From assembly GCF_019175285.1 (NCBI RefSeq), contig NC_056523.1, positions 207,168,520 to 207,232,519 of the forward strand: a stretch of DNA of 64,000 nt, given 5' to 3'. The notes under the pieces were generated by a model, which saw nothing but the letters and a program-made list of their open reading frames with translations, had not been told where the DNA came from and did no database searches. The position numbers and the translations under genes are program-made. Of this stretch, positions 46,219 to 60,177 are shown one piece after another. This DNA is from Sceloporus undulatus. Lineage: Eukaryota; Chordata; Lepidosauria; Squamata; Phrynosomatidae. Each line of letters opens with the position of its first letter. The first letter of the stretch is position 1.

Positions 46219-47000
46219 TTATTGTGGGATTCCACTCAAAGAAGAACAGACCCGACCTAACAGATACAATTGTAGTACTGCAGTCTTTTACAATTATAAT
46301 ATTGCCTTTTTGAGTTTGGAACATTGAGAATTTTTTTCTACTTGCTATTACCAGGTTCCTAAAGGTATTACTATTCCTTTCCCCCAATTTTCCTTAGAAA
46401 TCATCAGTGGAAACGGCTGCCTTTACATGCAACTCTTGCCAAGTTGCGTTTTGGAAGAACATAAAGACGTTGATGGCCTAGCTATGCAATACTTTAAAGT
46501 TTTTGGATTTTTAGAATGCAGTTACTATAAGAGAGCAATCAATAAGGTAAGCTGAGGGTAGCTGTCTCCATGTAAAGGGCCTTTTCTTATGTAGAACTGC
46601 CATTTGTAACAGAATGTGTCCCTCGCTCTTCGTTCTTTTCATCCTCTGTTACTGGGGGAATTAGTCGTTAAAAAGAAATGTGGCTGTTCATTGCGCATGA
46701 AGCAGTGTATCCAAATTTGATTACTGTGTTTTTATATAATATTGTTTGTCAGCATGTAGTGTCAACATTACACTCTGTGCTTAATAACCTAGTTAATTAT
46801 TCCATAGGTTGTGTGTATTGACCCACTGGTGTTCAAAGAACATGCATATTATCATCCTGTACAGGTGCTTGGTTACCTTTCACACTGCTTGTCTTTCAGA
46901 GTTCCTTTGCAAAAGGGCTGTTGAGTGCTACTAAAGGTAAAAATAACGGTTTTTGTAATTTTATCTCTCTGTGACCTTTTTTTTCTACTCCCACATCCAG

Positions 47001-47163
47001 CCCCTTCCAGAAAAATTTTGGTGGTAAAAGGAGGTTGTAGATCGCGTTTCAGAAAAGTTGGTTGAGAACAAGGAGAAAGGCCTTGTATAAATTCTTGAAA
47101 GGATGGGCAGATCATCCTGGCTTTCTTTCAACGAACACTTTCAGGTGTTTCCTTACTGCCAAA
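47001..47163 (+). CDS. SNX30: SNX30 exon 4 (PX domain), arm 2
   Basis: After CCACATCCAG the exon reads CCCCTTCCAGAAAAATTTTG (PLPEKF), then VVKGG, VDR, RKALYKFLK, ADHP, SFNEHF and a LTAK-type end before GTAGTGAA. In phase 0 with exon 3, which gives the IPPLPEKF junction of sorting nexins. Compared with arm 1 it has extra bases (GGTTGTAG, GAGAACAAGG) where arm 1 is normal. The two copies therefore correct each other. Confidence 0.88.
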
Positions 47164-47822
47164 GTAGTGAACTGCATCCATGTAGAAAGGTTATATTGAG
47201 AGGTGGAAAAGATTCCGTTGAGAGATTCTCACAATAAATTTCAAGCACCACTGTAACCTCACCAGATTAAAACATGTCTTTTCACCACAGCCTTTCTGTG
47301 TTATGGGGTACATTACCATTTTTTACGAAATTCTGTATTGCTTACACAGGCACATGAAGCTTAGTCAAGAGTACGCTGGATGGAGGGAAACTAACAGCTT
47401 CACAGTGTGGAGAAAATACGACTGAAGAGCTTCGTTTAACAACCAGGCAGAAGGAATCTAGTTGAACAATGATAAGAAAAGGTTTACGGATCGAGGCCAA
47501 ATGCCGCCTGCTTCAGCATCTTTCCTCCCAGTTTCCATCCCACAGTGTCCAAGAGGAATGTTAGGATACATAGCTTAGGGATGTGAAACGCTGTCCTTGA
47601 GTTTGTTTCATTTTCCCAGATCCTGTCTGCATATTCCTTCCATATGGACGTTCCTCCAATAATAGAAATTCATGTGCCTTTTCCAAATCATGTTTTCTGT
47701 AGAATGTTGACTTTTTATTTGTCCTCTTTTTTTTTTTCCTTTTTTTGTGTTTTTTTGTTTTGTTTATGTAATGTTAGTTCTATGTGTTTATCCCCACAAC
47801 TAAAAGTCGGAAGTTTAAAGCT

Positions 47823-47870
47823 GAACATAGAATCACAAAAATTGGAAAGAGACCACAAGGGCCATCCATG
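47823..47870 (-). mobile_element. CR1 LINE 3'-end fragment, arm 2
   Basis: CATAGAATCACAAAAATTGG and AGAGACCACAAGGGCCATCC, the complement of the CR1 terminus. Pair of 27893-27940. Confidence 0.8.
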
Positions 47871-48469
47871 TTTTTTGGCACTCACATTTTAATAGATTGG
47901 ATAAGATATATTCTACAAGCCTCCCAAATGTGCATATTCTGAGGCAAAGTGGAATTTTCAGTCAGAATTTTGACAGGACTGAAATTCTTTTCCATTCCTG
48001 TTTTCCATATTATGGTCATGTTATATGTAGAATTGTGTGCCTTGAGCCTGGAAGTGTAATAAATGCCATTATAACATGAAACACTTGAGAGTATGGCAAT
48101 CAGTATCTTTTAACTACCTGCTGACTGAATTGGTAAAGGATAGGTGCGCAGCCCATGGTATCAGTGTTTGTATACACAAGGATTACGGTTAAAAAAATTA
48201 TCTCCGGATCAAAAGTGTGTCTGGCAATGTTCATTATGATTAAAGCTACACCTTCCTCATTGACACTTGTATGCCTGGTGAAAGCTTAGAAAAATCACAT
48301 CCTTTTAGCTTCATTCTAAAAGGAGTCAGATCTTGGTAGTGTGTCTTGAGTTTTCTTCTTTGTGTTTCTCAATTCGGAGAAATTTTGTGTTACTCAATGT
48401 TGCTCAATTCCTTCAGAACATGAAGAGGCAAAGAGAAAGTAAGCCGCTTAACTATTCTGTCACCACCAG

Positions 48470-49075
<606 letters not shown>

Positions 49076-49630
49076 GTGAGTAGTGCATGCCGTTGCCTTT
49101 GTAATGCCATTCATTTTGTACTGCTTGAGGGTTTTGTAAGGGTGTATGCTGCATCCCATTGTTCCAGGGTTATGTATAAACAGTTATTGTTAAAAATGAG
49201 ACCCGGAAATCCAAAATATGCGGTACTTCAATAAGAATTTGGTGAATTTCGACAGAATGTTTAAAGTGTTCTAGCAATGTGAGCAAAGATCTTGGATGTA
49301 ATTTTGTGATCTCCATGTTGCGCAAATAGCTATGTAAAAGGATTGGGAGCATAACGAATCTGCAGAGTGTCCCATTTTAGAATAAAAGAAATTCCTCCAG
49401 ATAGACAGTTCATATTTCTCCCGCTTAACATATAACACATTACTTAGTTATAACTTCTCGATACCATCCTGCCAGATTTGAAAGCCCCCCCCACCCCCCC
49501 GGACAAGATTTTGCCAAACATGAGATGTTTGTCATTTGAATTTAGATTGGGTCTTGTGAAAAAGAATAATTCAGGTACAGTGGTTAAAATTCAGAAATTA
49601 GCCATTCTGGCTCTCGTTTTTCACTTGCAG

Positions 49631-49833
49631 AATATCTGGTGGAATTTGCGAGAGTATGGTCCTGTATACTCAACCTGGAGTGGGGTTAGAAAAGGAGCTG
49701 TCAGAACCTCTGGAAGGAGTGTCTGCCCTCCATTGGGAATGTTCTACTGCTCTTGAGTAACTGAGTGAAGACTGACAGAGGCTTCTTGCCTGTTCGAAGA
49801 GAGTATATCCCATGTACTCAGAGTCCAATGAAG
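49631..49833 (+). CDS. SNX30: SNX30 exon 6, arm 2
   Basis: Starts after CACTTGCAG with AATATCTGGTGGAATTTGCG (YLVEL-R, one extra T), then [13 protein letters not shown] in clean frame (49650-49685), then frame-shifted ELSEP, GVSAC, IGN, SCALE and MTEDFLP-like pieces, ending ATGAAG before GTAAATAGG. Human SNX30 has [27 protein letters not shown] here. The block is diagnostic of SNX30 as against SNX7 in my recollection. Confidence 0.9.
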
Positions 49834-50639
49834 GTAAATAGGAACTTGTGGTGAGGCAAAATGTTCCTGTTAAACATGAACGCAGAAAATCCGTTAATTC
49901 TATGGTACCATTTAGAACTGCAGGAAGTCAGACTGCTTTCCTTGCAAGACATTATTTTCTTAAGTTAGATTCCATGGGTTTCAAATGGTTTAATCCAGAA
50001 GTACTGTGGGCTTCCAGAAACTTTGGCTTTCCCAGATGGCCATGGGCCAAGATGGCCTGAGTTTTCTGGGAGCTGAAGTCCAAAACACCGGAATGACCAA
50101 GTGTGGGATCACTCATGCACTGCATAGAAAACCTTTTTCCCATAATTGCAATAAAATTGAAATATAAATATTTTTACATAAACTGTATAAAAATAATGTA
50201 TGTATAATTAAAATAGAACCAGAAAAGCAAGCGTGCGCAAGTAGCACAACACACAAAATCGGAAAACAGGAAGATCTTTGTTGATCCTAAGCTTTTTGAT
50301 CTCTTGGGGCTTGATCGATAAGTTAGTTGGGCTGTGTACTCAAGCACCAGTGCCTTGAACTGGTAGCTCAAAGCCAATCAGTAAAAGTCTTTGGGGAGCC
50401 CAGTGTCGCTACCTAGCTGCCTCAGTGACAGCATTATAGACTGGAAGATGTACTGGTTTAGGTTGAGAAGCCATTATGGCAGTATTTAGTGGTGTGCATA
50501 AGAGATATGAATGAATGAATTATCTTAGCCAAGTAGCTGACAAGCAGCTGTGCACACACACTCCTTTCAATTGTGGCCACATGTTGTGCTACACGCTTTG
50601 TGTAGAGGAAGGAGCACTTGGAAAGTACAGCCTTAAGAG

Positions 50640-50775
50640 CAGTGTTCCCAGACTCTGGCTTTCCAAGTGGTGTGTACTTCAGTCTCCCATAATCCCAGAT
50701 CTATGAACCAAGAGGGCAGAGACTTCTGGGAGCTGAAGTCCAAAACCTGAGACAAAGTTTTGGGGAATCACTGCT
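50640..50775. mobile_element. hAT-type fold-back MITE, arm 2
   Basis: Reverse complement of 25429-25560: GTGTTCCCAGACTCTGGCTT and GGAGCTGAAGTCCAAAACC. A second, half copy is at about 50042-50110. Confidence 0.6.
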
Positions 50776-51701
50776 TCAGAGTGGAGTGCAAACACTATCC
50801 CAGGACTCGATTCGCCACCTAATTCTGGACCTAAAGCCACTTCCCTACAGCACTTCAACCTCGTCAAGATTCAGCTTCAGTTTTTATTGGTCTTTAGCTT
50901 TCTAGATCGCTGTCTCCAAGTCTCTGTCTCAGTACCTTACCAGATTCTTTTGATTCAGATGGAGATAGGAGTTACGAGCTTTTTTATGCTGATAACATAT
51001 CCCAAATCCCGAGATGACAAGGTCCATTGCAAATTTGCCCAAGCTACCAGTGAATGCAGCTCTCCTTGTCGTTGTTGTGCTAAGACTGATGGGGTTAACG
51101 TAATAACCAAATCTGGTGGACTGCAATGTGTCCCCCTTTGGTACTAATGTTAACAGTATGTATGTAAGAAAGTAAATCATGCCGTGACTTTTGCATAGTG
51201 TGGTTGAAATGGAAAGCCTTTTTTTAGCTTTAACGATATTAGCACCAAGCCAACTACCCTTAGGGATGGATGGGAAGTTAAGGCTGGTATGAATTAATTG
51301 CTTAACTTAATTAAGGCTTGAGGATGTGTCCTGTGTTTCAGAGGCTGTGATTGGACTGCTCTGTCTCCTGGCTGTAAATTGATGAACAACAGAAGGAGAA
51401 TAGTGCGGAGACTGGCCGGGTTGGAGAAAGGAATTTTAAGTTTTTTCTCTCTCTCCCTTTACCTTTAAAAGTATGGACGGTGTGCTATGTACAAAAATGG
51501 CTCTCCACGGAACGGACCAGAAAGAGGATTTAGCTTATTGACGGAGAGGCACGCAGGGTTTAATGGCATGATGGCACACTGCTTTCAGTCTTTCGCATGA
51601 AGACAGGCATATACTCTTGTCTGTTGGCCTTCACACATTTTTTCACATCCTTTGCCTTATTTCCATAGCTTTGGAAGAGATTTTTTTTGGCCCCATTGGT
51701 C

Positions 51702-51727
51702 TTTTTTTTTTTTTTTTTTTTTTTTTT
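51702..51727. repeat. Poly-T tract, arm 2
   Basis: Pair of the poly-A at 24510-24537, nearly the same length. This ordinary homopolymer is thus reproduced in both arms, unlike the 409-bp tract. Confidence 0.8.
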
Positions 51728-52864
51728 GCCATGCTCCCAGTGAACATGGCAAGTGCCATATTGGGCTGGCAGGATTTCAAAGAGTCATAGCCCACAAAGA
51801 AATTGTGTCCAAGCTCTGCTGAGATCCTGTTTAACATTGTTTTTCCTCTACCGATGGTGCAGTGCAGAAATTCACATATTTCCTACTGCTTGAGAGGACT
51901 TTACTCAAATGCGTGCCTCTGATACACAGTTTTAAGAACATATACATTAGTGAAGCATAAAAGGCCTGTTAATGCTAAATGGCTAGGATTGTTTTAAAAG
52001 CAGAGGCAATAGGAACTGTTTGTGATGAAATAAAAAGCCATTTGGGCAGAGATACTAGAAACGGTCCCCAGTGGAATGTTTTAAATAATTAGGTAAATGG
52101 AGTTAGCTTTAAATATTTATGGGTTTTTTTGGTGTTTAGAGTAGTTTAAAAAATATGCTGATGGTTTATTTTCCCCGTATTTCCGTTTTCTTTTCATTCA
52201 GCAGGCCATCCCTTGTCTCTGGCGAAGGACAAACGCCTCTCTTTCTCTCCGCTCTAAAACTGAAATACGTGCTATCAAGAATGCATTAGCTGTAGTAATA
52301 CTGTTGGGCCTTCATGAGATACACGGTAAGAAATATATAACCTTTTCCACTCTTTTGCAAAACTTCTGCTGGTAATGATGGGAAGGCCCTGACTCAGAAT
52401 TCTCCTTGCTGACACTTAATGATAACTTGGATGAAAAAAAATCATGGTTACAGCACATACCCAAATCCCACAGCTAACATGGCTAATGATGTTCTGGCTG
52501 GGAGGTTGGGGAGTCAGCTAGCACAAATACCTTTTTCCAGCCCTGCATTAATCTCAATGTTGCAAGCACGGTTGAATTAATGTGTGTAATTTCTTTTCAG
52601 GGATAGTAGTGGGTAGAAGACATGCTTTGCATGCAGAAAAGTTCCAAAGTCAATTGTCAACACTGGTCATTTGTTTTTAAAAAGGGTAGGTGGTGTGAAA
52701 GAACCTGAGAGGCACTGGTGTTTAAAGTGATTTGATATTGGGCTTTGTTTGACTACCGATTAGTGACCACAGAGAGAAAAATTGAAACTCACGTAAAGGG
52801 ACAGCACTTGGACCTTTGCATATCCTTTAATTGCAATATATGTTTCTTACCCTCCCGTCCGTAG

Positions 52865-52948
52865 AATGTGTTGAAGAAAAGGATCAAGTTTCAAGCAGAA
52901 ATATGAAGCCAACTAGAAGCGGTAGCCCCAAAGAGAAGAACGCCCCAA
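52865..52948 (+). CDS. SNX30: SNX30 exon 7, arm 2
   Basis: After GTCCGTAG the exon reads AATGTGTTGAAGAAAAGGATC (NVLKK-D), QVSSRNMKPT in a shifted frame, and ends CGCCCCAA before GTTAGC. Against arm 1 one base is missing after AAAAG, one T and one A are extra (GTTTC, GAAATATG), and an indel lies near GTAGCCCC. The consensus gives NVLKKRDQVQAEYEAKLEAV. Confidence 0.85.
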
Positions 52949-52984
52949 GTTAGCATGTTTGGAATATCTCTTACAAGTATGTTA

Positions 52985-53238
52985 CGGTGGTACCCCGGTT
53001 CGAAAATAGTCGTTCCGCCGCCGCGTTCGTAACCCGAAATCCTTCCGTAAGCCGAAAAACCATAGCGCTAATGGGGAAAAGCCGCGATTTTCGTGCGAAA
53101 TAGCGCCGAAAAGCACCAAAAAATTTTGTCGGAACCCTAAATAACCTTCGTAACCCGGAACAGTTTTTTTTCCTATTGATTTTTTTCGTAACCCTGAAAT
53201 TTCGTAAGGCGGTGCTTTACGTATCCGGGGTACCACTG
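52985..53238. mobile_element. CAGTGGTACC mariner-type MITE, arm 2
   Basis: Reverse complement of 23022-23276: CGGTGGTACCCCGGTTCG at the left, CCGGGGTACCACTG at the right, TA on both sides. Confidence 0.8.
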
Positions 53239-53489
53239 TATGAGTAGTGATGATTATGTGTAATTAATTCCTTCCCCAGCAATGAAATATAAGCAAATTA
53301 ACTCATTAGAAGGGTAACTTCACAAGGTTCGTTTTTGGTTATAGGGAGTGTTTCACTGAATGATGGACCAGAAATATTCACGTAGTTTGCTGCTTGGTGC
53401 TGTTTCCTTATGCTTTGTTGTGCGGTTCATGCAGGGATGAAAGTGGAAGTGATGATCGTGTGTTTTTGTGTCCAGGGTTATCTTTATAT

Positions 53490-53699
53490 CAGTGATTAGC
53501 GAACCTATGGCACACGTGCCCAGAGGTGGCACTCAGAGCCCTCTCTGTGGGCACACAATCTGTCACCCGAGCATAAGAGTTTGGCCAGAGTTGTTCCTTA
53601 CTAGAAAGCCAGAGGGATTGGCACTTGCAGTAAATAAGTGGGGTTCTGTTTGCAGTTGTGCTCGGTCTGTAAAAGATTCACAATCACTGATTTATATCA
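53490..53699. mobile_element. hAT-like MITE, arm 2
   Basis: CAGTGATTAGCGAACCTATGG at the left and CACAATCACTG at the right. Pair of 22577-22771. Confidence 0.65.
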
Positions 53700-53734
53700 T
53701 TAGGTTTTTCAGAAACACCAAGAAGTAAATCTTT

Positions 53735-53945
53735 TTTGTGAGTCGAAGGCTTTCATGGCCGGCATCTGGGTTTTTTATGGTTTTTCCTGGGCTATGTGGG
53801 CCATGTTTCTTGAAGAGTTTATTCCTGACGTTTCGCCAGCATATGTGGAGGCATAAGAGAAAGATGCCCAGCCGCAGATGCTAGCGAAATGTCAGGAATA
53901 AACTCCTTCAAACATGCCACAGAGCCCCGAAAACCCACAAAGTAA
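53735..53945 (+). mobile_element. Penelope-derived inverted unit, arm 2
   Basis: GAGTCGAAGGCTTTCATGGC, GGGCTATGTGGGCCATGTTT, TTCCTGACGTTTCGCCAGC, then the inverted half CTAGCGAAATGTCAGGAATAA. Pair of 22331-22533. Confidence 0.7.
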
Positions 53946-54791
53946 CCTTTTCCAGTGCGTTTTGAGAACTGGAAAATGAATTAACCTCGCAATGTTAACT
54001 GTAATGATAATTAATTAAACTGTTGGGGGGCTGTGGAACTTGTGTAATTTATTGCTTTTTTTGAAAAGCACTCAGAAACATTCAGCTTCTTAAAAGTAAT
54101 GCCCTTATACAACTGGTACTATTGCAAAGATACATTAGGCCAAAACTTAGCTATTTTTAAAGATATATTAATTAGATTGCATTCTGTCGGGTAACTTTTA
54201 TTTATAACTATTGAAAATAGAACATTCTGTCCAGAAGCAAAGAGATGTTTTCATGCTTGAGTGAATTTCTGAGAATAAAGTACAATGAAGGGGAAGATGG
54301 TTGCCTTTAATACTTGCTTAATAACCCAGAGGCTACCCCTTGGGAAAATATGTACTAAGCAAAATTGACCTCCTGTTAATGATTGCAAAATACCTGAGCG
54401 TGTCCTACGCCAGTGAAAATTCCCCATTTATTTCTTTTGATATGTGTTTCCCTGTGTGTTGTGAGTTTGTTTTGCCCTTTGTGAGCTATGATTTTCACTG
54501 CACTCCCAAACCAATTTTAGATTATAAGCTCTAAATGAGTTTTCAGAGAAACAGTGCCAACTACACTAGTTTGTGTTAACTGAGAGGGAATGTTTAAATG
54601 CTGTCAAGAGTCCATAGTATCTACTTAAAAGCAACCGGTTGTGTGGTATCTTTACCTCTGGGAAATCTATGATGTGAACACATGTGTGTGTACCTTTCCC
54701 TTAGCTTTTTTTTGACCATGGATTAGGAGAGTAACAAGACAATTCTTAATCTTCAGTAGTGCTTGAGAGATCAATTTTCTCTGGTCTCCAG

Positions 54792-54947
54792 GTGCCCACA
54801 GAAGTTAAAAGTGTCAAGACCGAGTGGAGTGCTTAATGCGACCTAAAGGCAGACGCAGACATGGACCGATGGCAGAACAACAAGCGGCAAGACTTTCGGC
54901 AGCTACTCATGGGAATGGCAGATAAAAACATTCAGTACTATGAGAAG
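54792..54947 (+). CDS. SNX30: SNX30 exon 8 (BAR domain end), arm 2
   Basis: Follows GGTCTCCAG. GTGCCCACAGAAGTT gives VPTEV, then after an indel QDRVEC. From about 54862 the frame is clean: [29 protein letters not shown], ending at GTAATT. This is almost identical to human SNX30 [20 protein letters not shown]. It is the best-preserved SNX30 block in the window and the strongest evidence for the gene's identity. The last residues of the protein should follow in another exon, not found. Confidence 0.93.
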
Positions 54948-56073
54948 GTAATTCCCCAAAGCAATCCCTGGAAACAGAGGGACAACTGAATCTGTTTGGG
55001 TGGCTGCTTTGCCCATATAGCCACTTAATTCAGTTGAGTTTGACCATGATGCAGAGTTCTTCCTAAGGATCATAATCCATTCAGCATATTTTTCACTGTT
55101 GTGATATTATTCAAAGTTGGATAGGAACATTTGCAAATAGTAGTGTTTCTGTTCAGCATTTACCAACTGTTAGGGAAGCTGGATTGGTTGGCCATTAAGA
55201 ATAAAGAAAGCTGCGGGCTATTCAGAAATGTTTCCACAGTTATTTCAAAACTGGATAGCACCTTATTTGAGGGTAGAGCCCTTGCCCAAAAGTGGTGGAA
55301 ACCTGCCTGTCAGTACCGGACTAGCTGTGCCACTAGTCTGACCCGTCATACAAAGCAATGCATAGATTTTATTAAAACTGTCTTTGTTTTAGATGCCATT
55401 TGAGCTTTGTTCTCACTGGTATTTCAATGGACCATTGATTTTGCAAATATATATCATCCTTTCAACAATCAGTGAAATGGTTTAAAAATTGAGCTGTTGT
55501 GGAAAGCTTTCTCACAGCCAGTTTAAGCAAGATACAGGGCAGGGACAAAGCCTGGCATCTTATTTAAAAACTTTGTTATCTGGGCATTCCACATACTCCC
55601 TTATCTTGCAAGTGATCCATGAACCTACTGGTAGTGCATATAGTGGTATGTACAAAAGGAGTGTGAATCTCATGCCATTTGCAATGCTGTACATGTGGAC
55701 ACTCTGCCCTAATGCTTGCAGTTTTACAAGTCTAGGCTACTTGAAACATGTTTCATTTCAAAGGTTCTGTTTCCTTTAAAGAGAAATTCTCCAAAGATGG
55801 TGGGAATCAAGAATATAGTTACTGTGTGTTTTAGCTGCTAATGTCTGATCTGTGATCAGAGCTCTGGTGTGTGGCAGAGCTTGAAACAGTTAAAACATCC
55901 AGAATCCTTGCAGTCATCATGGCTTCTGGGGGATTCTAGATGCAGTCCAAAAAAAAGTAACTTTTCCAAGCTATGAGTAATCCTGTGTGGCCATAAACCT
56001 GTTGACAGTGGTGTAAAGATAGAACTGGCTTTGGGGAAAAAGCCTTGGGCCAAATGGCATTAACATAAAAACA

Positions 56074-56404
56074 CTAGGGGGATTATCAGAGGAGGCACTT
56101 ACCACACTGGAATCATTGCCCAAACACTTCGGAAGCGTGGAGGTGGGATAGCCACTCATGCTTCTGAAGTGTCGCTGAAGCACGTCCCACTGTTCTTCCG
56201 ACGACGAATTGTTTGCAGAGCAGCCATTTCTGTAATAACGGGAACTGCCGTTAATGGCTGCTCCATGAACGATTCATCGACAGGAGAAGAGTGGGATGCC
56301 TCAATGATGCTTCAGAAGTGCGACCGGCTATCCCACCTCCACATTTATGAAATGTTTGGGCAACGATTCGAGTGTAGTAAGTGCCTCGTATGATAACCCC
56401 CTAG
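56074..56404. mobile_element. Long fold-back element, arm 2
   Basis: Reverse complement of 19892-20225, CTAGGGGGATTATCAGAGG to TATGATAACCCCCTAG. The two halves pair almost throughout. Confidence 0.72.
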
Positions 56405-57735
56405 GCCTTTTCTAGGCTGTTCAGACAAAAATATGTTGCTCCATGCATGAAAGGTACACAGAGCATTCTGTGCAACCTAAGGTATGAAGAGGAGGGTCTA
56501 CAACAGTGTAGGGAGGGCTAATGGGATGAACTGGAAGGGCATTTTAAGTGAAATGCTTCTGGCAGCTACTGCATGGTCGTTTAGCCATTGTTGCTTAAAT
56601 ACTTTAATTTACTAATTGCTGATTTAAAATTGCCACATAAATTCATTCGTTTACTGGTGTTTATTCTGTCTTTGCATTAACCTAGTGCCTTACGGCGTGG
56701 GAATCAATTATACCTCTATTGCAAGACAAGTCTGAGACCAAATAAGAAATGACATCTCCCACTCCCCATTTTTTCCTACACCATGGACCTTGGACTGTGT
56801 ACACAGCCATACCACTACCACGAAACATACTGGATGGAACTCTATGCACTGTTTGGTGGAATATCCCCAACCCCACCCCACTTTGGAGGAACACTGTCTG
56901 TTCTGAACCTTGGGACTGGTCAACTTGAAAATGTTGGAACTAGACATTTTTTACCACCTGTTTATTAAACCATCTGAACTGTCCCAGTGAACTCCTACTC
57001 CATGAAACTCTCTGGATAGCAACCACAATGACAGCAACAACACAAGGACTGTTTCTTTTGTTGGACCACTTTATATTGAATGAAGCCGATTGAGTGGAAC
57101 ACTAAAATAATAATGATGATGATAATAATAAAAACTCTTAAATGCAAGGTGCCAACATGACATATTTTATTGATCCCCCCCTTTTCTTCTTTAGCCAGGT
57201 AAGGGCTAGTGAACCATGGAACAGCTGCACTTACTGCTTCAGAACCTTTTGATTCTTCTCCCCCTTCATGTATGGAAAAGGAACTATGGCTGTTAGGGGC
57301 TACTTCCCAGATTCTTGAAGGTTTCTCTGAATTAACCTGGGCTTTTCTGTGGTGTGTGTGTAGGAGGGCAGGACAGGGCAGGGAAGGGAAGGGCAGATGA
57401 TAAGGGCAAGAGATGGTATGGTCTTGGTTGAATGTATTAGAAACTTGTGGAATAGTCATTAGGTAATCTTTGTTGTCTTAACCTATGGGTATGGCATGTA
57501 GTCCATGTTGTTCTGCAGTCTCACTAGCCGTTTCTTGGGGGTGGCAAAGGGATGGTATTGTGTGTCTGTGCACAGGGCTATTCACTTTTTTCTTCAAAAA
57601 ATAAAATAAAAAGCTATATAAGTTCTTGGTTTCTCTCTTCAGAGTATTTGGTATGATTGTCATAGAATAAATGTTGTTGGTGCCACAATTATTTTCACCT
57701 CATAGTTTAGTTCTTACTCTGAAAATGGTCTTATA

Positions 57736-57971
57736 CAGTTGGCTCTCCATATTTATTGGTTCTATATGCATGGATTGAATCATCCATGGCTTGAAAATGT
57801 ATTTTATTTTAGAAAATCTGGAAAGCAAACCTGTATTTTGTCATTTTACATAAGGGGACACCATTTTATTACGCCTTTGAATATAATGGGACTTGAGCAA
57901 CCACAGTTTTTGGTATTCACAGCTGGTCCTCAAACCAAACCCCAGAGGATATCAAGGGCCCACCATATGTC
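57736..57971 (+). mobile_element. Tigger-type MITE, arm 2
   Basis: CAGTTGGCTCTCCATATTTA at the left after TA, CATCCATGGCTTGAAAATG inside, GATATCAAGGGCCCACC at the right. Pair of 18351-18583. Confidence 0.75.
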
Positions 57972-58287
57972 AGGGGCTGGGGTGGGGAGAGGAATGAAGA
58001 AGGCTAATATTATTTATGCATATAGTAATTTGAACATTTATTTTCTTGACCAAATGGAGAAAGCTTGTGAATATCACTTTTCACTTAAAAAAAAATTCTG
58101 TCCAAACTGTTAAGTTTGGACAGAAACCTTTGTAAGAAAGAAGCACCATAAAATTCATGAGTGATCTAGTGTATCTCTTGTGTTTATTTTATAAGAATGT
58201 CTTGGTTTACAATACGATGCGATACAATACAATACTATTTTATTTACGGTCTTCGACCAAAGTATCTAAAAAATGTACAAGTGTTAA

Positions 58288-58456
58288 CTGTTAATATAAA
58301 AGTGCTTGAAAGGCTCATGCTCAAAAACATGATTACTTTTTAGTCAGTTGTTAAGCCAAGAGATTCTTATCTTACAAGAATTCCTTGGCTTAATAACTGA
58401 CTAAAATGGAATCATGTTTTTGAGTGTGAGCCATTCAAGCACTTTTATATTAACAG
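58288..58456. mobile_element. Fold-back element (near-complete hairpin), arm 2
   Basis: CTGTTAATATAAAAGTGCTTG ... CACTTTTATATTAACAG, halves complementary around about 58370. Pair of 17878-18043. Confidence 0.72.
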
Positions 58457-59114
58457 CAGATACCAATTCTTATACCATTTTAAAGACTAGCAAATTTAAG
58501 GAGCCGTAAAGGTTTGAAGACTAGAACTGGGTATCTCTGGTGACATTTTACAATTTATTATGGCATAATAAATCTGTGCCACAATGCTTACTCTGTGCTA
58601 TAGAGCTAAAACCAAAACCACAGCCTCCCCTCAGGTTCATGCTTTACAGTTAGAACAGCAAATGTACTGCTATATAAATATTACTGTGTAAATATAGTTG
58701 CCTCTTTCCCACCATCCACTGCTACTGAGTACAATTTACAATTTTGGCAAGCATGTTGAAACTGTTAAAATATCAGATACCTAAAGTACACAAAAGGCAA
58801 CTTAAAGCTTCAATATTATGGTTTGAGAAATAATAATCTCCCTTTCAGTCATTTTCTCAGCAGCCTCCCAAATTGCGATTTCACTGAAGACACTGAAATG
58901 CTTTTGTGTAGTGGACATCTGAAGTAAACATTTGACAAACCACTACCTGTTCATTTTCTGTATTTGGTCCTCAACTGCACGTCTCTTTCTAGTAGCACTG
59001 TGGGAGACTTTTTTTGGTTCTCTTGTGCAAGGCCTACTTAGGCCTTCAAATAGTGCTTGTTACATCCAGCTTTTGCTAAAGGCTTGCTAATTTAAAACAA
59101 TAATTTAGACACTT

Positions 59115-59593
59115 TTCAGCTTGTGGTACCCAGTTGTTGGACCTTGCAGCTGTGGTAGTGTGCAGAGCGCTCCATTTCAAGAAGTGGTAACATGTTTGCT
59201 TCATTAACTACCATCCGTTTCAGCTTTTTCATGGTGGGTTTTGTATGTTTTGCTTACTCCAAGCAGCACTCACTTAGATTATATTGCAGAAAAATCTCCC
59301 CAAGTAATCTGAAATGTAGGATGGATTGTAAGGATGCCATCCTTGTGGAGTCAGTCTCCCCGAACCTGGTGAGAGTTGGATGCTGCTGCTGCTTTATCCA
59401 GCAAGTGTGGCATTTTGAATGTTCTGTGATCTGCAAAAGGAAAGGGATACTGCATGGTTGGTACTCTTATCAACTCTAATCTATTTTCCCCACATCAGAT
59501 AGGCATTTTCTGCGGAGGGGGATAACTTCAAAACAGACCAAAATAAAATTAATATTTCTGACCCTGGTTCATTTGTCAGGATTTTCATATACA
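59115..59593. other. Single-copy DNA right of the palindrome
   Basis: The first sequence outside the inverted duplication. No SNX30 terminal exon, RNA or named repeat seen. Confidence 0.45.
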
Positions 59594-59890
59594 GTACTGT
59601 GTATACTTGAATATAAGTTGACTGCATGTTTAAGTCAAGGGCATGTTTTGGGGCCAAAATTATGCATTTTGATATGACCCATGGATAAGTCGAGGGTAAA
59701 ACTTAGGGGCATGTAACAAAGGATGTGAAGGATGAAGCAAAGGACAATGATGCCAAAGAACATACAAAATTCTAGCAGGTGTAGCTGTTTGTGTTCACCC
59801 TAAAGGCTGGATGAATGAGAAGGGAATTGCAGTAAGTGGTGATGGTGCGATGTGTGGGGAGATGAGCAGGCATGGCAGGGCTAAGAAAAT
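59594..59890. mobile_element. TATACT(T/C)GAATATAAG TIR element, partial
   Basis: TGTATACTTGAATATAAGTTG, CATGGATAAGTCGAGGGTAAA and AAAGGCTGGATGAATGAGAAG match the family at 30470-30856 and 44805-45180. The right terminus is not clear. Confidence 0.5.
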
Positions 59891-60177
59891 GCACACTTAT
59901 CAAAAAGGATAAAAAGGCAAAGAAAATGGTGAGTACATCAACCCTTTAACTTGAATGTGATAACTTCGCCTGATTTTATTCCAGAAAAAATGACCAACAC
60001 GGACAAATGTCTTATTCAAAGCTTGATTCCTCTTGGTGCTCCTTTGAGGGAAAGCACCAAAGAGCTTCCATGACCACCATTTTCCCACCCAGTCGAGAAG
60101 GTGAGAAGCGGCATTTTGGTAGAGAGAGTAGAGGGGATCGGTGATCTTTTCGGTAGTTCTGGAGTGTACCAAACTCT

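Noticed and set aside
59192-59479. 95-codon frame just right of the palindrome as the SNX30 last exon
   Set aside because: No match to CLMAWESIIPLLQ and no suitable acceptor in phase.
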